A stretch of 64,000 nucleotides of DNA from positions 4,030,001 to 4,094,000 of the forward strand of contig NC_082613.1 of the NCBI RefSeq assembly GCF_030936135.1, written 5' to 3'. Of this stretch, positions 37,701-52,700 are shown piece by piece. Position 1 is the first letter of the stretch. Every line of letters starts with the position of its first letter. A program made the translations under genes and the position numbers. Source of the stretch: Gavia stellata. Taxonomy: Eukaryota; Chordata; Aves; Gaviiformes; Gaviidae. The notes under the pieces are model-generated. The model did not search any database, was not told where the DNA came from, and was given only the letters and a program-made list of their open reading frames with translations.

Positions 37701-40700
37701 TCTTTCCATCACAATAAGGATACTGTGAAGTCCTGGGAAGTGCTTTCAGTGATTCCGGACAGACTGTGGGACCAGTAAGCATATGCACTTTTGCAGCCTG
37801 GTGTGCTCCGGGTGCTGGGACAGGACTCTGCTGTCCAAGCAGTCAGTGGCTCCAGCCAAGCTGGGGCTGGGCAGCCCCACGCACTCTGCTGTGCCTTTCG
37901 GTCGTATGTGACACTGTCTACAAAGACAACGTGGCTGGTATCCTGCCCAGCTCATGAAATTACTGTTGCTGATGAGAAGTATTGCAGTTGCTTCTGTGTC
38001 TTCTTTCCCTTTCCTACAGTAAGCATTCAGCAGTGGCTTCACAGCATGCAGTCACCTCCTGGTAGCCCCCAGGCTCTGGATCAACTTTGTGTGTGTGCGG
38101 GTGTGTGTCCATATGTGAGTATATGGTGTTGCCCTCTTATGGTTGAACCTGCAGAAAAGACTGTGGGTTTTATGGCTGCTCCTTGCAAGGACATCTTACT
38201 TGCTTGTTGACCCTTTGGGTTGGAGAGTGCTGAGTCTGAGCTCTGCTTCCCAACAGGTTTATTTTCTGTGGGGGGGTTTACCATCCATAGTGAAGGGCAG
38301 CAACTCCACAACTCGCACCACCTTTGCCCCATCCTGTAGCCAGAGCTGAAGGTTTGGGGCATGGTGCTAAGAATTGCATCATCACATGCTGTTTTGGGGG
38401 AAACCTGTGCAACATGGGTGTATCTGGATGAGGTATGATGCCTGCTGTGGTGCAAGCAGCCATGTGGATGTGCATATCCTTTGAATAATGTGCAAACAGT
38501 TGCATAGCATTATCGGTTTTGCTCAGTTTATGAGGCATCTGACCTTTCTTTTGCTAAGGCTTTCAACAAGCCAATTTACAGTCTTGGGAAGGGACCACCC
38601 AGAGTCTACTTTCATGGGCAGCAGAGGGGGAAGGGAGGGAACTCTTCAAAGAGCAGAGGAGGTGAAATTACTACCGTGGCCCATATATTGATTTCATGAA
38701 CCGTGAGGCTTGGAGTCAGATGCCAGTCTGCTTTGCTGTGATCTTAGCAGAATGTGACCCCTGTCCCTCAGCAGCAGAGGCATGGAGGTGATCGCATTTC
38801 CCCAGGCAGATCCAATTTCCGGAGGCCGTCAGGGCGATGTACCCTGCGCCTGGGAACGGTGCTGGGAGGCATCACAGGGGAGGCTTTGGCTGCGCCTGGT
38901 AGACACGCCATCTAGTATAAACACCCACCACAAGAGCTTTGGAGACGAGTGCCAAACAGTGTGGATTGCTTGTAGCTACCCTGTTTGCATGAATGGCTTT
39001 GCCTCCCCTCCTTTGAAGATGATGACTCTCTTTGAAAACAGGAGATCAAGAATCTGGTCTCAGACAAGCTGAAAGACAGTATTTACAAATGTTTGTCCTG
39101 GAAAATATTTATAAATCTCCCCTTGGGAGCAAAGCTGTACAGTGGCCTCCCTTGGACTGTGAAGTACAGCTATCTAACAGCTTATAAGCCACACCCGCTC
39201 AGGTTAGCGTGCATCCTGCTGAGGGATACCACTTCTTCCCAACAACCACTTATTATTGACCCCACAGTGTTTATATCACTGTTATACACAGTGCTGTATT
39301 CAATGCTAAATGGCACTTGCAAGGTCCCTGCCTCTAGAAGAACTGTGAGTGTTCAGGAAAGGATAGAAGTTAAATGGCTGCTTTCAGCAGCTGCTCTAAA
39401 GGTGTTTTGGGATATTCACACCAGGTCATTAAAAGCTTCTTGTTAATCTCACAGTAGGATGACATGCTACAGCAATGCTACTGCCGCTTCCAAAATAACA
39501 GCCTCATGTCCTTCGTTGTTGCTCCATGGCTCAAAGGAGCAGTACAGATGCAGGTGGCCATCAGCAGCAGTGCAGGGTAGCGTGCACCTCCCTGTGTGCG
39601 GATGCAGGCTGCCACTTCCACTGTCCCTGCCCAAACGGCAGAGCAAATCCTGGAGCCTGGTGGAAGTGAGCTACTGGTGTCTGCGGTGCTGGTGGTCCCA
39701 TGCCTCTCTAGTGAGGAGACATACCGGGTGTTCAGGACATGCTGCTGAGTTTGTAATCCCATGCTTAACGCTGTACCCATAACTAGTACTTGAATTGCGG
39801 TCCTTTTCTCTCGTGTAAATCCCCCTGGTGATGCTATTTTCTGGGCAGGGAGTGTGGATAAGGGCATGGATTTCTGCAGTTGTGGGACCGATCGCTTATC
39901 ATGTACCCACACCACCGGGAAGGAGGAAACATGAGATGGCTGCTGTGCAGACTGGGACGCTGTCTTTGGTACTGGTGTTGGAAAGGCTTTGGTGTTTATT
40001 TTCCCATGTCCTAACGTCTGCATCTCACGTCAGCAGTGAGACCTGGTGCAGTTCAGTGTTCCTGCCCCGCGTGCCTCAGTGTCCCCAGGGCTGGGACAGG
40101 ATGCAAGCGCATTTGTGGCGTAGCGGCCCTGGGTCAGGTTGCTGAAAGGGAGAGGGGGGTGACAGGTGCATTGCTGGCAGCACAGCCGGGCGCCGTGGCG
40201 CAGCTCCCCGCGAATAGAAACCATCCGGATTTGAAACTAGGTCAGAAGCATGACCCGAAACACACCGCTGGGCTTGAGAAGTTTTGGGCTGCACATCTTC
40301 CTCTAGTCCCTGGCTGCTGGGGCCCACACATGCCTCATCGGCCAGAAATTCGGTGTTAAAAATGTGAGCAGGTGGATTAGTGCTGCTTCTGGCTCGATGC
40401 TGTCTGAGCAGAAGCACTTACAGGAGTAATGTTGTTTGCATTTGGCCTCTCCCTTTGTGTGCTGAAACCCTTCTGACCAGGATACCTGGAGGTGTGTTGA
40501 AAGCATCGGTCCTCAGCTAAGTGAAGCTGTTGCATTTGAGCTGGGCTTGTCTGTCAGCAGCAAGACCCACTTTCTGCAGTGACGTATGTCCAAGGCAGCC
40601 CTGGGACAGGTCAGAGAAAAGCAGGGCTCTACAGTGAGCAAAGCAAAGCAGCTGCAGATGTCTGAGCTGCGGGAGCCACTGGGGCTCGAGACCAGAGTGA

Positions 40701-43700
40701 CCGCACGTGTCCGCAGCGTGCTACGCCTTAATGCGTTGTTTATTTGATGTCCTGTTTGTTCTGGCAAGGCCCAATTGCCTGCTGAGATAGATAACTGAAT
40801 GCTGGAAAACAGTGAGCTAACTCTGTTTCTCAAAAAGAAACGTCTTTCATTTGCCAGAAGCAGCTTTTCTCCCAGTGGCTGGTATGTGGCAGCCAGGGAT
40901 CCAGTAAGGGAGGGGGAAGTCTCTTTGCCTGTCCCCAAAGCAGGGGAGGTGGCACATTTAATTTTGGAAGTGCCTTTGGTGTCCAGGGTAGATGCAACAA
41001 ACCCAAAGGCTTTAGGTTTCAGTTGCCCCACAGCCACGGGAGACAGAGAATGTTGGATAGGGTACGTGGAAAGGCTTTGGCTCTGGATTGCGCCTTCCCT
41101 CTTCCCGTGTATCTGCTGTTGGTCCTTTGAGGGGTATCCAGTGCTTTTGGCAGTGGTCTGCTACACAGCCAGCAGAGACAGCTGGCATGCAGGATACGGC
41201 CACAGTGGGGACAGTCAGCAGCCTGCCCCAGAGGGACTGCCTTCTGTCCCACCACACAGCGAGCCATTAATTTCCTGTTATTAGTTACAATAACACAGTG
41301 TGTATTTAAAAACAACCCCACATTAGTCCTCCCTCCAAAAGAATTCGAACCTGTCATGAAATGTAGAGAAGAAACATTTTCCCAGACAGCCCGTCCAAAG
41401 CAGACCATTTCTGTTCTTGTCAGCTGCTCGTGCTTCTGGGAAAAGCAATCGGCGCATCCGACAGCGGGGCTTTCCTGGAGGTGCGGGGGCAAGAAGCGCT
41501 GTCCTGGGGAGCGCCCATTTGGCAGGACCTGCCATAGCCTCCCCGGCAGAGGTGCCTAGAGTGAAGGCAGGTTTGGGCAGCCTGGCACCAGCTTGAAGTT
41601 TTGATTCAGACATGAAGGGCATGGATCTGTGTCAGCAAATAACATGTAGCCCCGCTCCCTCCCACCATGGCTCAACACCGCTGCTCCACGATGTTTAATC
41701 AGCAGCTGGCTCCAGACCTTGGGGTGCACTCAGGGTGCAGAGAGCGATGGTGTAACAGTGGATGGAAAGAATAGGGGTTTCCTGGTTGTTTAGTGTGAGC
41801 TTCTGGCCTGGACAAAGCAGTATTTTGCATGCATGCTGGCAAGCGTGTGTGCCAGTTGTCATTCCCTCTGTTCATGCTGACTTGGGCTGGAGGAGCTGGT
41901 CCCAGGGCCAGCTTGAAGCTTGTGGGTACACCTGAGGTGATGGAGGGGGCTCACTTGCCATCCCAGGGGGGAGGAAGACGTTAGCATAAACCGGAGTGTA
42001 TCAGCTGAAGAGATGCAGGGTGGAGATTAAAGAATTCCCTGATATTTCAGTGGCTGATGGAAACCATACTGAAAATCTCTGCCTGGGGGAGATGCTGCAT
42101 TTCATTAAATAAAAGCAGCCTCTTTTCATTCTACTGGAGTCGAGCTGCCAGGGGCAGACAGAAAACACGTTGTTGATATCATACTCATGATACAATCTTA
42201 TCAGCTTCTGCCTGTGAATTGTGACCGAGTTTAATTGACTTTTTCCCTGGGTTGGTTTGGGAGGGTTCCTCTTCCCCAGCAAATGAGTTTTCCAGATGCT
42301 TACTTTAAAGGAAAAAAAAAAAAATTAGTTAGGGATTTTCTTTGGCCACCTTTCCAGCTTCCAGCTGTTAAGTACTAGAAATGTGTTCTTCATTATGTCC
42401 AAGAGAGAAATGTTTCTTTCTTCCGATTGGGGTGGCAATAAATATTTCAAAACATAATATGCTGTAGACAAGTGAGTTAGTATCATTTGTTTTCTACACA
42501 GCAGCATGCAGCAGGCTGAGTCAGCTGCAGTGAGGAGCGAACGCCAGTGTGATGAACGGGCTGGGGAGTCGCTGTGGTGTTGCCTTAATACATCAGCTGT
42601 CCCCAGGCCCTGCACAGTCACTTTATTTGGGTATAGATTCAATAACCAAGTGTCTGGTTCTGCCTTCAGGCAGCTTTGCATTTATTGGAGAAAAAAAAAA
42701 AAGGCAAAAATCATTAGCAATCCTTAGCAGCCCCTTTGCATTAACCTTCCAGCGCTACCGCTTTCAGCAAACACGCTGCTGCCTTCACAGCACATCTCCA
42801 CTCTGACTTCTTTCTCCTCATCTGACCCCAGAGCAGTTGACTTCTGGAGCGAGCCTGATGAGCCAGTGATGGGACTATTTTGGATTAAGAGGAGGAGGAG
42901 TGAATTCCAGCTTTGTAGAGTATTCCCTCCTTTGCCAGTGTTGGCTTTGCTCATAGCAAGGATGCTCCAGCTTGCATGCTTTTAGCGATCTTGGCCAGGC
43001 CAGCGTGGCTGGGGCACTTCCACAAATAGGAGGGGTGCAGGACACTGCCTTGTGCTTATCCCAGCTAATCTTACGTAATTTAAGTTGCTGAAGCTTGGCA
43101 CAGTTTCCCTCTTTGGTCAAGAAGGTGCCTGGAGTTAGAGGAGATGAATTTGGGCATCTGCAAGAGTTGCTGCCTGTAGTCGCTGCATCTGGCTGGGGCT
43201 CCCACAGAGGTGACTGCAACGGTGGCGTCTAGGTCTGAGGAGATCTTTCCAGAAAGGCAATGTGAGATGGAGAAAGAGGACTGTTATCGATAGCTAACAG
43301 CAACCTATTATCTAAATCGGCTCAGCTGAAAGTGGTGTTATAATTGGGGTACATCCATGAATAAGCCCTTGGAGCGGAACAGCAGTGTCTGATGTTGTAA
43401 ATGATGATTTAGTGTGAGAGGAAAAAAATATTGAAAATTTTGCTATGGGCTAATTGGAATTCAAGGGAGTATGAGCCAGCGTAAGCCCCAGCTGTGAGGT
43501 GAGGTGATTGAAAGAGAAAGAGCAGAGCTGGAAAATGCAACTGAAGCATTTCTCAGACAAGAAAGGAAGGAGTAGCCCAGCAGGCGAGAAAGTGGTTGAG
43601 CCACAGAGCTGAGGTTTCTCTGATGCAGTCCCTGTTCTGCAGCTGGGACGGACAGCTCTCGCACAGCCTGTGTGTTGTGTGGGGACATAAGGAGGCATGC

Positions 43701-46700
43701 AGATACCCATGTGGGAACGGGCATGAAAGCTGCCTGTGGACTGAGGCGAGTTACCAAATGTTTGTGTTGTAACTGGCATCTCTGCAAAGACTAACTTGAA
43801 GCTTAAATCACCCGTCATGCTCTCTCCTGCCTATGTACATTTAAAGATATCTCCATCCTTTTTAGTGTCTTCCCTCTTTTCTGTGGTAAAGCCCAAAGCT
43901 AATCGGAAAGGCAGATGTGAATGGACTTTTTGGACATTCTAGACATTCATTCCCAATGTGGGAAATGCTTTAAAATATCTGTTTCACTCACGAAGACTGC
44001 AGCATGTTTTTCCCTTTAAAATAATGTTTAATAAGAATTTTTTAAAAAGAATTAAAATACCAATAAAAGCAGGAGGGCATAAGCCAAACTTTAAGAAAAA
44101 ACCCTTGAGGATAAAATGAGTTTGTGAGCAATTTGGTCTTGAACTCTGTGGGAATTGGACTAGATTTGTGAAGTCTTCCCGGATATCCCTGCATAATTTG
44201 GGGCCCTAAAAATAACACAAAACTTGAATAGCCCGGACGACCTCGAAGCTGCTTTGCAAGAGACTTGCAGTGTAGCCAGAGTAGGTGAACACCCTGCAGC
44301 ACATCTCCATTTCAGAAACTCCTGATGAGGCAGTGGGGGATTGCTAATTGGTTGCTGGTCTTTGTTAGCATCAGGCTTTGATGGATAGGGCTCCTGAGTT
44401 TGCTTCTGCAATGAGCAAATAGTGATGGGGGACAGTGGCCTCTTTTGGAAATATGAAGCGAGTCTAAAGGGTCCAATTAAGTCTGTCCCAGGGAGGGCTG
44501 TTTCACAGAAGACCGCAGCCCTCGCGGCTGCTGGCTGTGCTGGCAGGGAGCCCGCTGCAGTGATTTATTCTTGGGCTCTGCTATTGCATGAGTCCCAGTG
44601 CTGACCCACGGGGCCGAGCAGCTCAGTGGAGGAGATGCAAGCGTATGCAAAAAGGTACTTACAACGGAGGTCTGGTTTGAAACAAAGCAGCCAGTTTCCT
44701 TTCACCACAGACAAGCCTTATCTCGGGAGATTACATTTGTCTCGAATGGAGCCTCTGGTGTCATAACCGCGCTCTTCCTGGGGAGATAGAGGCTTGCACA
44801 AAAATCCCATAGCAGCAGGCTGGGCTCTAGTTGTGGCCATGACTCATGAGCCCTGGCCTATGGTGGGAGGTGCTGGGACCAGGGAGTTTGGGGCTTCTTG
44901 GTTTGTTTTTTTTTTTTTTTAAATCTGGGAGAGGAGAAGAGCTGTAGGGCTTGTTGTCCTGTCTGTTGCTGAGTGGGGCAGCTCAGGTGCCTTTCAAGGC
45001 ATCTTGGAGGTGTCTGACTGCTGCTCTGGGTCTGTGCCCCCACAGAGATGTGCATCCTGCTATGCTGTCAAGGGAGAGGGCTGCCTGCCACCTGGGATCC
45101 CTCTTGCTGGATTGACAGGCATAGAGATTTCTCCCAGTAGTCATGAATGCATGTTGTCCATAGAAGAGGTCTTCTCTGGGATGTGGTCTCCTCAGCCAGA
45201 CAGGGAAGGTTGTTTTCCCTAGCTCCTGGGAAACACTTTTCAGTGCACTCTCACAAATACAACTGCAGGAATCACCTGCTACGTTTGTTGTCCTGAAAGG
45301 GTTGCACCAGGGATTGCAGACAGGCTGCTTAATTAGTCCATCATACCCAAGAGCAGACCATGTTTTATGGTCCTGGCACAAATGCAGCTGAGATGTGTTT
45401 GCCTTTTCTCTTCTCCTCCTACAAATCCTGTGCATGCTGCCTAGTTTGAGATTAGTGATGGACTACAGGTAGGTATGTCTGGTGTGACTAGATGCGCTCA
45501 AGGTGCTGGGGGAATTTTGTAGTTATCCTGTCCTCATCAGCCAGGGGAGACTGTTTCTCTTCATCTCTGCATGCAAAACCCCATCCTGCCTCTACAAGTG
45601 TGCTGAATAGCCAGGTTGCCAAAGAGTTTGCACTGGTGTATATATATACTTTTTTTTTCTTTAGCTCATTCATATTGTTCTGTGATGTTAAATGTTCTTT
45701 TCTGAAGCTGGGGCAGGAAGGGACTGGAGATAAGATGACAATAAGTGGCTGGAGTAAACTCTGCAAGCACACATAATGCACTTCAGAGAATACGGGTGAA
45801 CTGGTACACTGGAAAGTTCCAGGAAATCTAAACTTCTTCCCAGTCAGGATGCTTATTTTCCTCGCCAGACTGCTTTGCACAGCCAGCTTGGCTTGTGACA
45901 TACCTGAAACAGCATCTAGTTTAACTTGGACCATCTGTTAGATACAAGTTCATTATGTTCAGAGCTGTATGACATCATGTACATTACTTCACTTTTTTTT
46001 TCTTTTTGAGTCTTAGTCCATTTGAAGGAATTTGCTTTTATACCTGGCCTGAATCACAAGGTCTCTTAGGTACCTTCCTCAGCTTTTCCTCCCCTGCATT
46101 CTTGTTCCACAAATCCATCTTGTGATGTCTGACACTTCTACAAAGAGGAGAAATTAATCAGTCTTGTACTGTGCATTTTGTCTTGATTTTTCCACCCCCT
46201 GCACCCCAACTTGTTGGGAAGTCGGCATTGTATTGTTAGGGATTTGTTAACCCAATGGAAGAGGTCTCGTGCCTGTCTGCATTGCAGATTTCTTTCTCTA
46301 ACTGCCTGAGTTTGGGAGGTGTTGAAGGCAGAGTGATGACGGGGAGATACAATGAGCTATGGGAACCAGTTGCAGGGTCACACTGGCTCCAGGGGGTTTA
46401 AGCGACATTCAAACTAAAATCCTTTCTGAGACAACTGAGAGCATTACACCTCGTAGGAGCTTGAGAGAGAGCTTGGGCTATCTACCTTCCTGCTCAGTTT
46501 GGACCCAAAGTGAGAACCAGGCAGACTCTCCTTTCTGACTCTACCAATTTCTTTGCTTGGCTTGAAATGCCTTCAGGGGTTCCACATTGGTAGGCACCCT
46601 GTCTTTATTGGAGTGTACTTTAACTACAAATGGTGTTTGTTGAGCTTGGAGATCAGAAGTACAATGTAGGTGCCATGTACTGTGCCATGTACTATGCCAC

Positions 46701-49700
46701 GCAGCGATTTACTTCAGCACTCCGAAGCTGATCTTCAGTGGCCCACACTGTTTACATACAGAAATTGTGCAAAAACTGATGATTGTGCGCTGCTGCTGCT
46801 GCTTTTTAATTGCGGACCAGAAGAAATGAAGAGGTATGAAAGGTCAGACCAGATTCCTTAGCGAGGAGCTGTTTGCTGTTTGGAGGAAGTTAAGGAATTT
46901 TGACCCAGTGCATGCTGAAATTCCTGCCTGGTTGTGTGGGAGCCCTTGGCTCGGGGGTGGCAGCTCCACTCACACATCCGTTGAGGTTTTGCCTTGACTT
47001 TTATTTATAAGGACGCAAACACTTTGCATCTTGCAAACTGTATTGTGCCTGCCCCAAACTGGTGGTGGTTTGCAAGAGCGCGGGAATCAGAGGAGCCATG
47101 CGGAAGAGCCCCTCTGCTCTCCCAAGCCTCCTCCCAGCAAGTTTCATGGAGAACAGGCTGCAGCATGGGCAGAGCCTGGAGGACCCAAGTACACCGGAGG
47201 CTTTGAGCTCTGCTGCGCTGGACTGTGGACCTGCGCTTTCTCACAGCTGTGCCCATACATCTGGGTCTGGAATGTGCCATGTTTTAATGACTTGTGTTCG
47301 TCACGATTGCTGCCGAAGTCACGGATTCCTTCTATATGTTTTAAAAGCAAACAATCTGTGACTGCAGACGCTTTATTCTCTGCATCTCGGCATGCATGCA
47401 GCTGGGTGAACAGTTAACCAAATTAACTGAGAGCTGTTAAATTATACTTGGACAAGATGAGAAAGATCAGGAGCAATGCTGAGCTTTGACTGGCAAACTC
47501 TTGGTGAAATCCTGTCTCGGTGATGTCATCCTTGGCTGGTAGAGGGATGAACATGGTCTTTTAATGGGATTCTTTCTTTTCCTTGTGCTCAAGGTCATAG
47601 TTTCTACCCTGTTAGACTGCATGTTGATAAACAGGAGGTACTAGGCAGGGCCGTCGTTACTAAAAGTATTACAGCTCTTGAACTTCAAGCCCATTCTTTC
47701 TCTGTCCCGGGGTGGATGCCCTGGGAGGCCTTACAGACCGTATCTACATCTGCTGGGACAGTTTGGCAGTAGGTAGGGCCTGGGCTCTCCCAGCTGTGCT
47801 AGTGCTTGCTCTGCAGAGATGGTCAGTCACTGGGAAAGAGAAGAGGGACAGTTTTTTCTCTAAAGGTGGACCTTCTCCCCTCTGCACAGCAAGAATTAAT
47901 GGATAGATGGTGTTTTTAGCCATGTGGGGAGAGGTTGTGGCAACATACTGTGCCGTTCTCTCCTTTATATATGTGTGTATTGTCTGTTGTTCAAGTCTTC
48001 CTTCACAAAGCAACCAGTTGATGTTCTTGATACATTGGTGTAAGATTGTTCCCTGACCAAAGGTGGTATTGGGAGGGAGGTCATCCATGAGGACAGGAGC
48101 ATTGGAGAACAACCCAGACAGATGCAGAGTGAAGTGGACTTAAAAGGTTTATTTGCAGAGCAGTGCCATGCTGGACCTTACAGTGAGGCACCAAGTTCCT
48201 CATCCTGGGCACTGGGACCGGCTGTGTCCTTCCAAGTCGGGCATGTGGTCATTCTCTAAAATTTGCCATGGTAGGGTGGGGTCCTCCGAGGAGATTTTTT
48301 TTTTAGCCTCTTGAAGTCTAGCTGGCATTAAAAACTGTGTCAGTTTTTTTCCCATTAGGAAAAGTAAATCTCTGAGGCTAGTGGGGCACAAATAAAACTA
48401 GATCTGCCCATTGGGTCCTCCGTTGCTGTTCTTTGCTTGGGTTATAAATTGGGTTTGGCTTCCAGCTGTTGCAATGACGTAGAAGAAGAGAAGGCTGGTT
48501 GTCTATTAATAACCATTTTGAAGTAATAGCTCAAAAAGATCTTCCCTCAGAGATCTCATAGCCTATTGTTTTTATTTATTTACTACTTAATATAACGCAA
48601 AATAGATGCCCTGAATTCTATTAGGTAACAGATTTTACATGCAAGATGCTATTTTAGAAATATGCTGAAATTCATAAAGAAAAACTTAAAAGAATAATGT
48701 AGTAAAGAGGTAGGTTAGGTTTTGCAGAGTTACAGAAAAAAATAATACTTTCCTTATGTGAGAACTGGCAGCTCCCTGAAGAGGCTGCTGCTTCTTGCTG
48801 TCTCAAAAAACTGCTGTCAGATTAAAAGCATGACTTGAGGGTTTTTCTTAGCAATTTCAGATTTAGGATGCAAGCACACCAGTTAGTATTAGCAAGCAGG
48901 AACTCCCTGATTTTTCTATTTTAGAAAAGCACGTTGTTCTGTATGTTTTGGGATTACTAGTGTCTTTGCTGGTATAGTTTTTGTTTTACTAAAATTAGTC
49001 GTAAACTCCTGTTAGTTCAAGGGAGAAGAATTAAGGCAGTGCACTAAGGGACTTCGAAAATTCAGCCCCAAGAACAATGGGTATTTTTTTCTGCTCAAAG
49101 CCATCATCGTGTAGGTGGCTGGATTTGCTTAGCTGTCTGGATTTGAGTGACTTCCAGGTTAATTCCTCTACAACACCAAATCTTTCCGGGGCATCTGCTC
49201 GTTGCTCACTTACCTACCTGAAGCTGCTGCAGGCAGTTTGGCTTCTTCACTTCTGCACATCAGACAGCATGGAACAAGCACGTGTTACTTCACAGTGGAG
49301 GCTGTTGATGCCTACCCGTTAGTGTGCCTCTGTAAGCCCAGAGACTGATGTTCGTTTTCCAGTTTTCTTCTTTTAGCCACTTTCTTCCTTACCCCTCTTC
49401 TCAAGTAAATGCTATATTTTACTGGGAGGAACACAGCCCTTCGGAAGACCCCGGAACGAACTGCCACTAATCCTGCCAGCGACTAATTATGATGTAGATA
49501 TTTTCACAGAACACCCAACTCCCAAAAAACATTCCCAGAAGCTTCCTAGAAGCATTTAAGTCAAAGACAATTGACACCTCAAGGTAAATAGTCTGAGAAT
49601 CTGAAATCCTGAATATAGTTACCATGTCTTCTCTCTGAAGCTTTAGGAAGTTTTAAGGGCACCTTTACAGCCACCAGTGTGCTGGGCTTCTGCTGCTGTT

Positions 49701-52700
49701 TGCAAGAGGATTAAAGCAACTGAGGAGGGTTGCAGTCCTTTAGGAGAGGAGCAGGTGCCCCAACTGTGTTCTATGGCCTCAGCCTGCTCCTGCACTGGGC
49801 TAGCCTTGCGGGCCAGTGTTTGTCCCCCTTTACGGGGTGCCCAAGGCTGTCCACATTGTGGTTGCAGGAAAGCCCACTTAGCCCTTCCCTGAGGGTGTGC
49901 TAGTTCAAGTTTGAGCTAAAAGGCAAATATTTAAGTCTTGTCTCTAAGGGGTTACTTTGCGTTTCTCCCAGCAACCTAAAAAGTGCAAAGGCTGTCTCAG
50001 CCAAGTGCAGGATATCTCCTAATGCACAGTGAAAGCCTAGTGTGGGCGAAGTCCTTATCTGTAAGTGACTGAAGCCTCACCCCAAGGAATTCCAGCCATC
50101 CCCTTCCATCCTGACTGTGTTTTGCTCTGCTGTGACGCCTCTGATTACCTACGCCCACCTTGGGTACGTCTGACTCCAGTAAGTGACACTTGGGTGGCTC
50201 TTGGGCAAACAGAGAAAGGGCTGATTCTGAATTCAGAAGGGACCCCACTTGCTGGGGTTTAAGCACAAGCTTGTGTTTGAGCATGTGCGGGTTGGTGTGT
50301 CAGCACCCCCTGAATGCTGCACGTGTAGCTGCGTGGCACTTGCTGTTTGCAGCTCCAGACAGGCACGGATTTAACGGGATGCTCCCCAAACCCTACGTCC
50401 TGCCCATACTCCTCCATGCCTCTCTCCTTAGTGTCAGCCAGCTGAACCTGCTGTGTATTAGGCACTTGCTGCTGCCCTGTTGGCGGTCATTTCTAAAACT
50501 TGGCTATCCAAATCTTCAGTTCAGCACTGTGCAGGCTCGGCAAGCCACAAGTGATGGCACCGCTCTGTCCTGGCTTGCGCCCAGTGCCGCAGATTTGGTC
50601 TCCGGAGGATTTTTGGCAGGAGGCATGTATGGCGCTGGCTGGGGAGGGACAACTCGCACAGGAGGATGCTGTGAAAATAAAGCAGTGCTGTGTGTGAAAT
50701 TAGTGAACGAGCCAAATCCTTCTCAGAAGTGGTGTTTAAAGAAAAAATCCTTTGTGGAAAATGCTCTAGCAGCTGTTCACCTAAGCCAAGCCACTTAGAA
50801 AGGGAACAGGCGCTGTTTAGAAAATAACATTGTAAAACATTGGGTTGCTGTTGCTGTTAGTTATGACACTGAACAGGTTTCACACTGGCTGGTAGTTCTG
50901 AATCTGTCGCTTCCAGGAGAGTGTTTTCTTTGATCTCTCTCAATAAAACTCTTGAGTTTGGAGAGAAAAATTTGAAAACGGGTTGGTGCAAATCTCAGTC
51001 CCTTTCCTGTCCCCTGAGTTTCTCTCCCCAGCCCTGCAGAGGTGTTTGAATAGCTCCAGCTTTGCAGCTCTGACCTCTCCTCCAGGTATCTCGGGCTTGG
51101 GTCTGCACAGGGCTCTGGCTCTTTGGTGCACATCCTGCGCCAGGCAGGGGCTGGCTGTCGCCTCCCAGAGAAACTGCAGGCTCAGGGCAGCCGGGGCACT
51201 GCTACCCCCAATCCTCTGCCCTGTCCCAGACTTCCTGGAGGAAGATAAGAGCTAAGCTACCTATTGGGGCAGGCAGCTCTGGTTTCTCTCTGAGAGGAAT
51301 GGGGCACTGTGAAGGGTTTCTGAGCATGGGTGTGATGAGTTGCAAAGGACTCTGCAGACGGTGAAAGGGGATGGGTGTTTCTTTCTAAAACTTGGGATAC
51401 AAGCACAGGGGACCTTATCATTCAGAACCCTGTAACCCTGCATGAATAATTTGGAAAAATGTCAGTTTTAAGGAGTGAGGACTTGACACACAGACATACA
51501 AGAAGGAGGCAGGAGGTGCTGTGAGCAAAAGAGGGAAAGGGGGGCAAAGTATGTGTTTCATTACATGCACATCTTTCAAACACTGACTTCTGTGCTTTTT
51601 TTGTGGGGGGGTTGTTTGGTCTCAGGGGCTTCAGTGTTTTATAAAAAATGACTGGATAAAAAGCCATGCCTGCTTGGAGGGGAAGCACTTTTTTTTGCTG
51701 CCTAGAAGGGTTGAACTAGTTCTTGTGTAATTGGAAATAAAAGGGCGGCACGTACCGACCAGCAGCTAAATGTGAGAGATTTTAATAAAGGATTCTGATG
51801 TATGGGCTAGGAAGAAATAAATCTGTTTGTAGGATAGCTGAAGCTCAGCAGGGGGACAGTGAGGCTGTTAATGAGTAAATCCTTTGCTTCAATGAGAATA
51901 AATGATTACAGGCAAAAGATGCAAAAGGGGCAGATCACTGACCTAGAGAAATTCAAAGCAAGTCAGAAGCTCTCTGGCTTTCCAGGGCTTTTTTACTTTC
52001 CACATGCTTATTTGCGGGGATAAAAGGTGCACGAAGAGGCTTGATCGCCTATTAGTTTTAGCTTCTGCCACTGCTGGGAAGAGCAGATGCAGTGCCAGCG
52101 CTGCCAAGCATTTCCAAGTCCGACAAGTGCTTGCTGTGCCCACGGTAGCTGGGCAGCTGCTTGTCTGAACATTGGTGCCTAGGCTGTGGACAGAGGTGAC
52201 CTGTGCTCCTGGGGAGCTGCTTTTCCCTGGGACTGTGGACTGATAACCCTATCCAGGCTCCGGCCTCTGCCATGTCTTCCAGGTGGGCTTGCGGCTACAG
52301 TGTTGGCCCAAGTTGGTGCCTCGGGGATGGATGGGCTTGGGAGGAAGCAAAAGCATCAGTCACTGTTGAAAGCTCTGGGGGAAAAAGAAAAAAAAAAATT
52401 TTAAACCCCCACTACTTTCCACAGTTGCTCCGCAGCAATGCCTGTCTGAAATGGTTCTTCTGGGTTTTCTCCGCTTTCTCTGCTTTGGTCTAGGTTTTGG
52501 GGATGTCTGAAGCTGCAGTGCAGTGAGCCAGACTGGGGCGCAGTATGCCCTGAAATGCTGCAGGTGCCTGCTGTGCACGTTCTGCTAGCCACCGCTCCCG
52601 GCCATGCTGCGCATATCCAGGAGGCCTCATACGCCCCTTAAGAGTGGGATTTATTGTCCATGCGCTGTGCCGTTGAGCCGCACCTGCTCACGCAGTCCAT

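Noticed and set aside
43281..43300. Imperfect palindrome ctgtta...taacag around an ATCGAT word
   Set aside because: Six-base arms with an 8-bp spacer are expected several times by chance in a window of this size.
50190..50798. 202-codon open frame on the + strand in intron 2
   Set aside because: There is no domain, no splice-supported partner and mixed composition. Overlapping frames on both strands are also open, as expected by chance.
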